DNA of 13,727 bases, taken from positions 1 through 13,727 of the forward strand of contig CAYJCR010000017.1 of the NCBI GenBank assembly GCA_964368755.1. Reading direction: 5' to 3'. A program made the position numbers and the translations under genes. This document shows, piece by piece, positions 13,517 through 13,727 of this stretch (positions are counted from its first letter, which is position 1; each line of letters begins with the position of its first letter). Under the pieces are notes generated by a model. The model searched no databases, had not been told where the DNA came from, and saw only the letters and a program-made list of their open reading frames with translations. This DNA is from CALVZT01 sp964368755. GTDB taxonomy: Bacteria > Bacillota > Clostridia > Christensenellales > UBA1242.

Positions 13517-13616
13517 NNNNNNNNNNNNNNNNNNNNNNNNNNNNNNNNNNNNNNNNNNNNNNNNNNNNNNNNNNNNNNNNNNNNNNNNNNNNNNNNNNNN
13601 NNNNNNNNNNNNNNNN
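13517..13616. other. Assembly gap of 100 Ns
   Basis: Exactly 100 Ns, the conventional size for a gap of unknown length. It falls inside the tandem repeat, as expected when short reads cannot resolve copy number. Nothing can be said about its content. Confidence 0.97.
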
Positions 13617-13640
13617 AAGAATAGATTATGTTAATACCGA

Positions 13641-13717
13641 TGGAATGTAGCTCAGCTGGTTAGAGCACCACCCTGATAAGGTGGGGGTCGGTGGTTCGAG
13701 TCCACTCATTCCAACCA
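13641..13717 (+). tRNA. tRNA-Ile (anticodon GAU)
   Basis: This is a 77-base gene with encoded CCA. The acceptor TGGAATG pairs fully with CATTCCA, so the first pair is U1-A72, which is uncommon. The D arm is GCTC...GAGC, the anticodon arm is CCACC-CTGATAA-GGTGG with anticodon GAT, and the T arm is GGTGG-TTCGAGT-CCACT. It reads ATC/ATT isoleucine codons. It follows the same 22-base leader as the truncated copies. Confidence 0.96.
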
Positions 13718-13727
13718 AAAATGGCAG

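Noticed and set aside
13141..13727. 16S-23S rRNA spacer
   Set aside because: The Ala/Ile pair is typical of it, but a dedicated promoter and no 16S sequence precede tRNA-Ala. A 23S gene beyond the window cannot be excluded.

Overview
The window is AT-rich chromosomal DNA that reads like an uncultured gut-type Clostridia (Bacillota). Evidence for this: strong AGGAGG-type ribosome sites, near-consensus sigma-A promoters with 17-base spacers, a DnaD-like/DnaC-like primosome pair, a Veg-family protein, a DUF378 membrane protein and the long (about 550 residue) form of glutamyl-tRNA synthetase. The taxon is inferred from gene content only. The right end contains a run of 100 Ns (an assembly gap) inside a repeat.

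Layout, left to right. tRNA-Ser(GCU) lies on the minus strand with its own promoter and terminator (about 36-256). A plus-strand operon follows, with an unrecognised secreted protein (468-1394) and a leucine-rich-repeat membrane protein (1410-2876), ended by a strong terminator. Next is a short-chain dehydrogenase (3003-3788), convergent with a minus-strand replication operon of dnaD-like (4756-6216) and dnaC-like (3842-4759) genes that overlap by ATGA. Divergent from that operon is a second plus-strand pair: a membrane-anchored helical protein (6423-7343) and a probable lipoprotein (7356-8480). gltX (8589-10238) then converges on a minus-strand putative SAM-dependent methyltransferase (10269-11390) and a peptidase S51 (PepE-like) gene (11470-12219). 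A DUF378 gene (12335-12550) converges on a veg-like gene (12578-12862). The right end carries tRNA-Ala(UGC), a tandem array of broken tRNA-Ile 5' halves interrupted by the gap, and an intact tRNA-Ile(GAU).

How it works together. The clear functional groups are translation (three tRNAs, gltX), replication initiation (DnaD-like remodeller with DnaC/DnaI-like helicase loader) and two unrecognised envelope-protein operons. Regulation appears very compact: convergent genes share bidirectional terminators, and several promoters lie inside or against the terminator of the preceding gene. The most unusual points are the tRNA-Ile half-gene array with a hairpin insertion, a terminator-like hairpin in the veg leader, promoter-inside-terminator overlaps, a four-module DnaD-like protein, and a methyltransferase of unknown target. 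I saw no phage, IS, CRISPR or defence genes.
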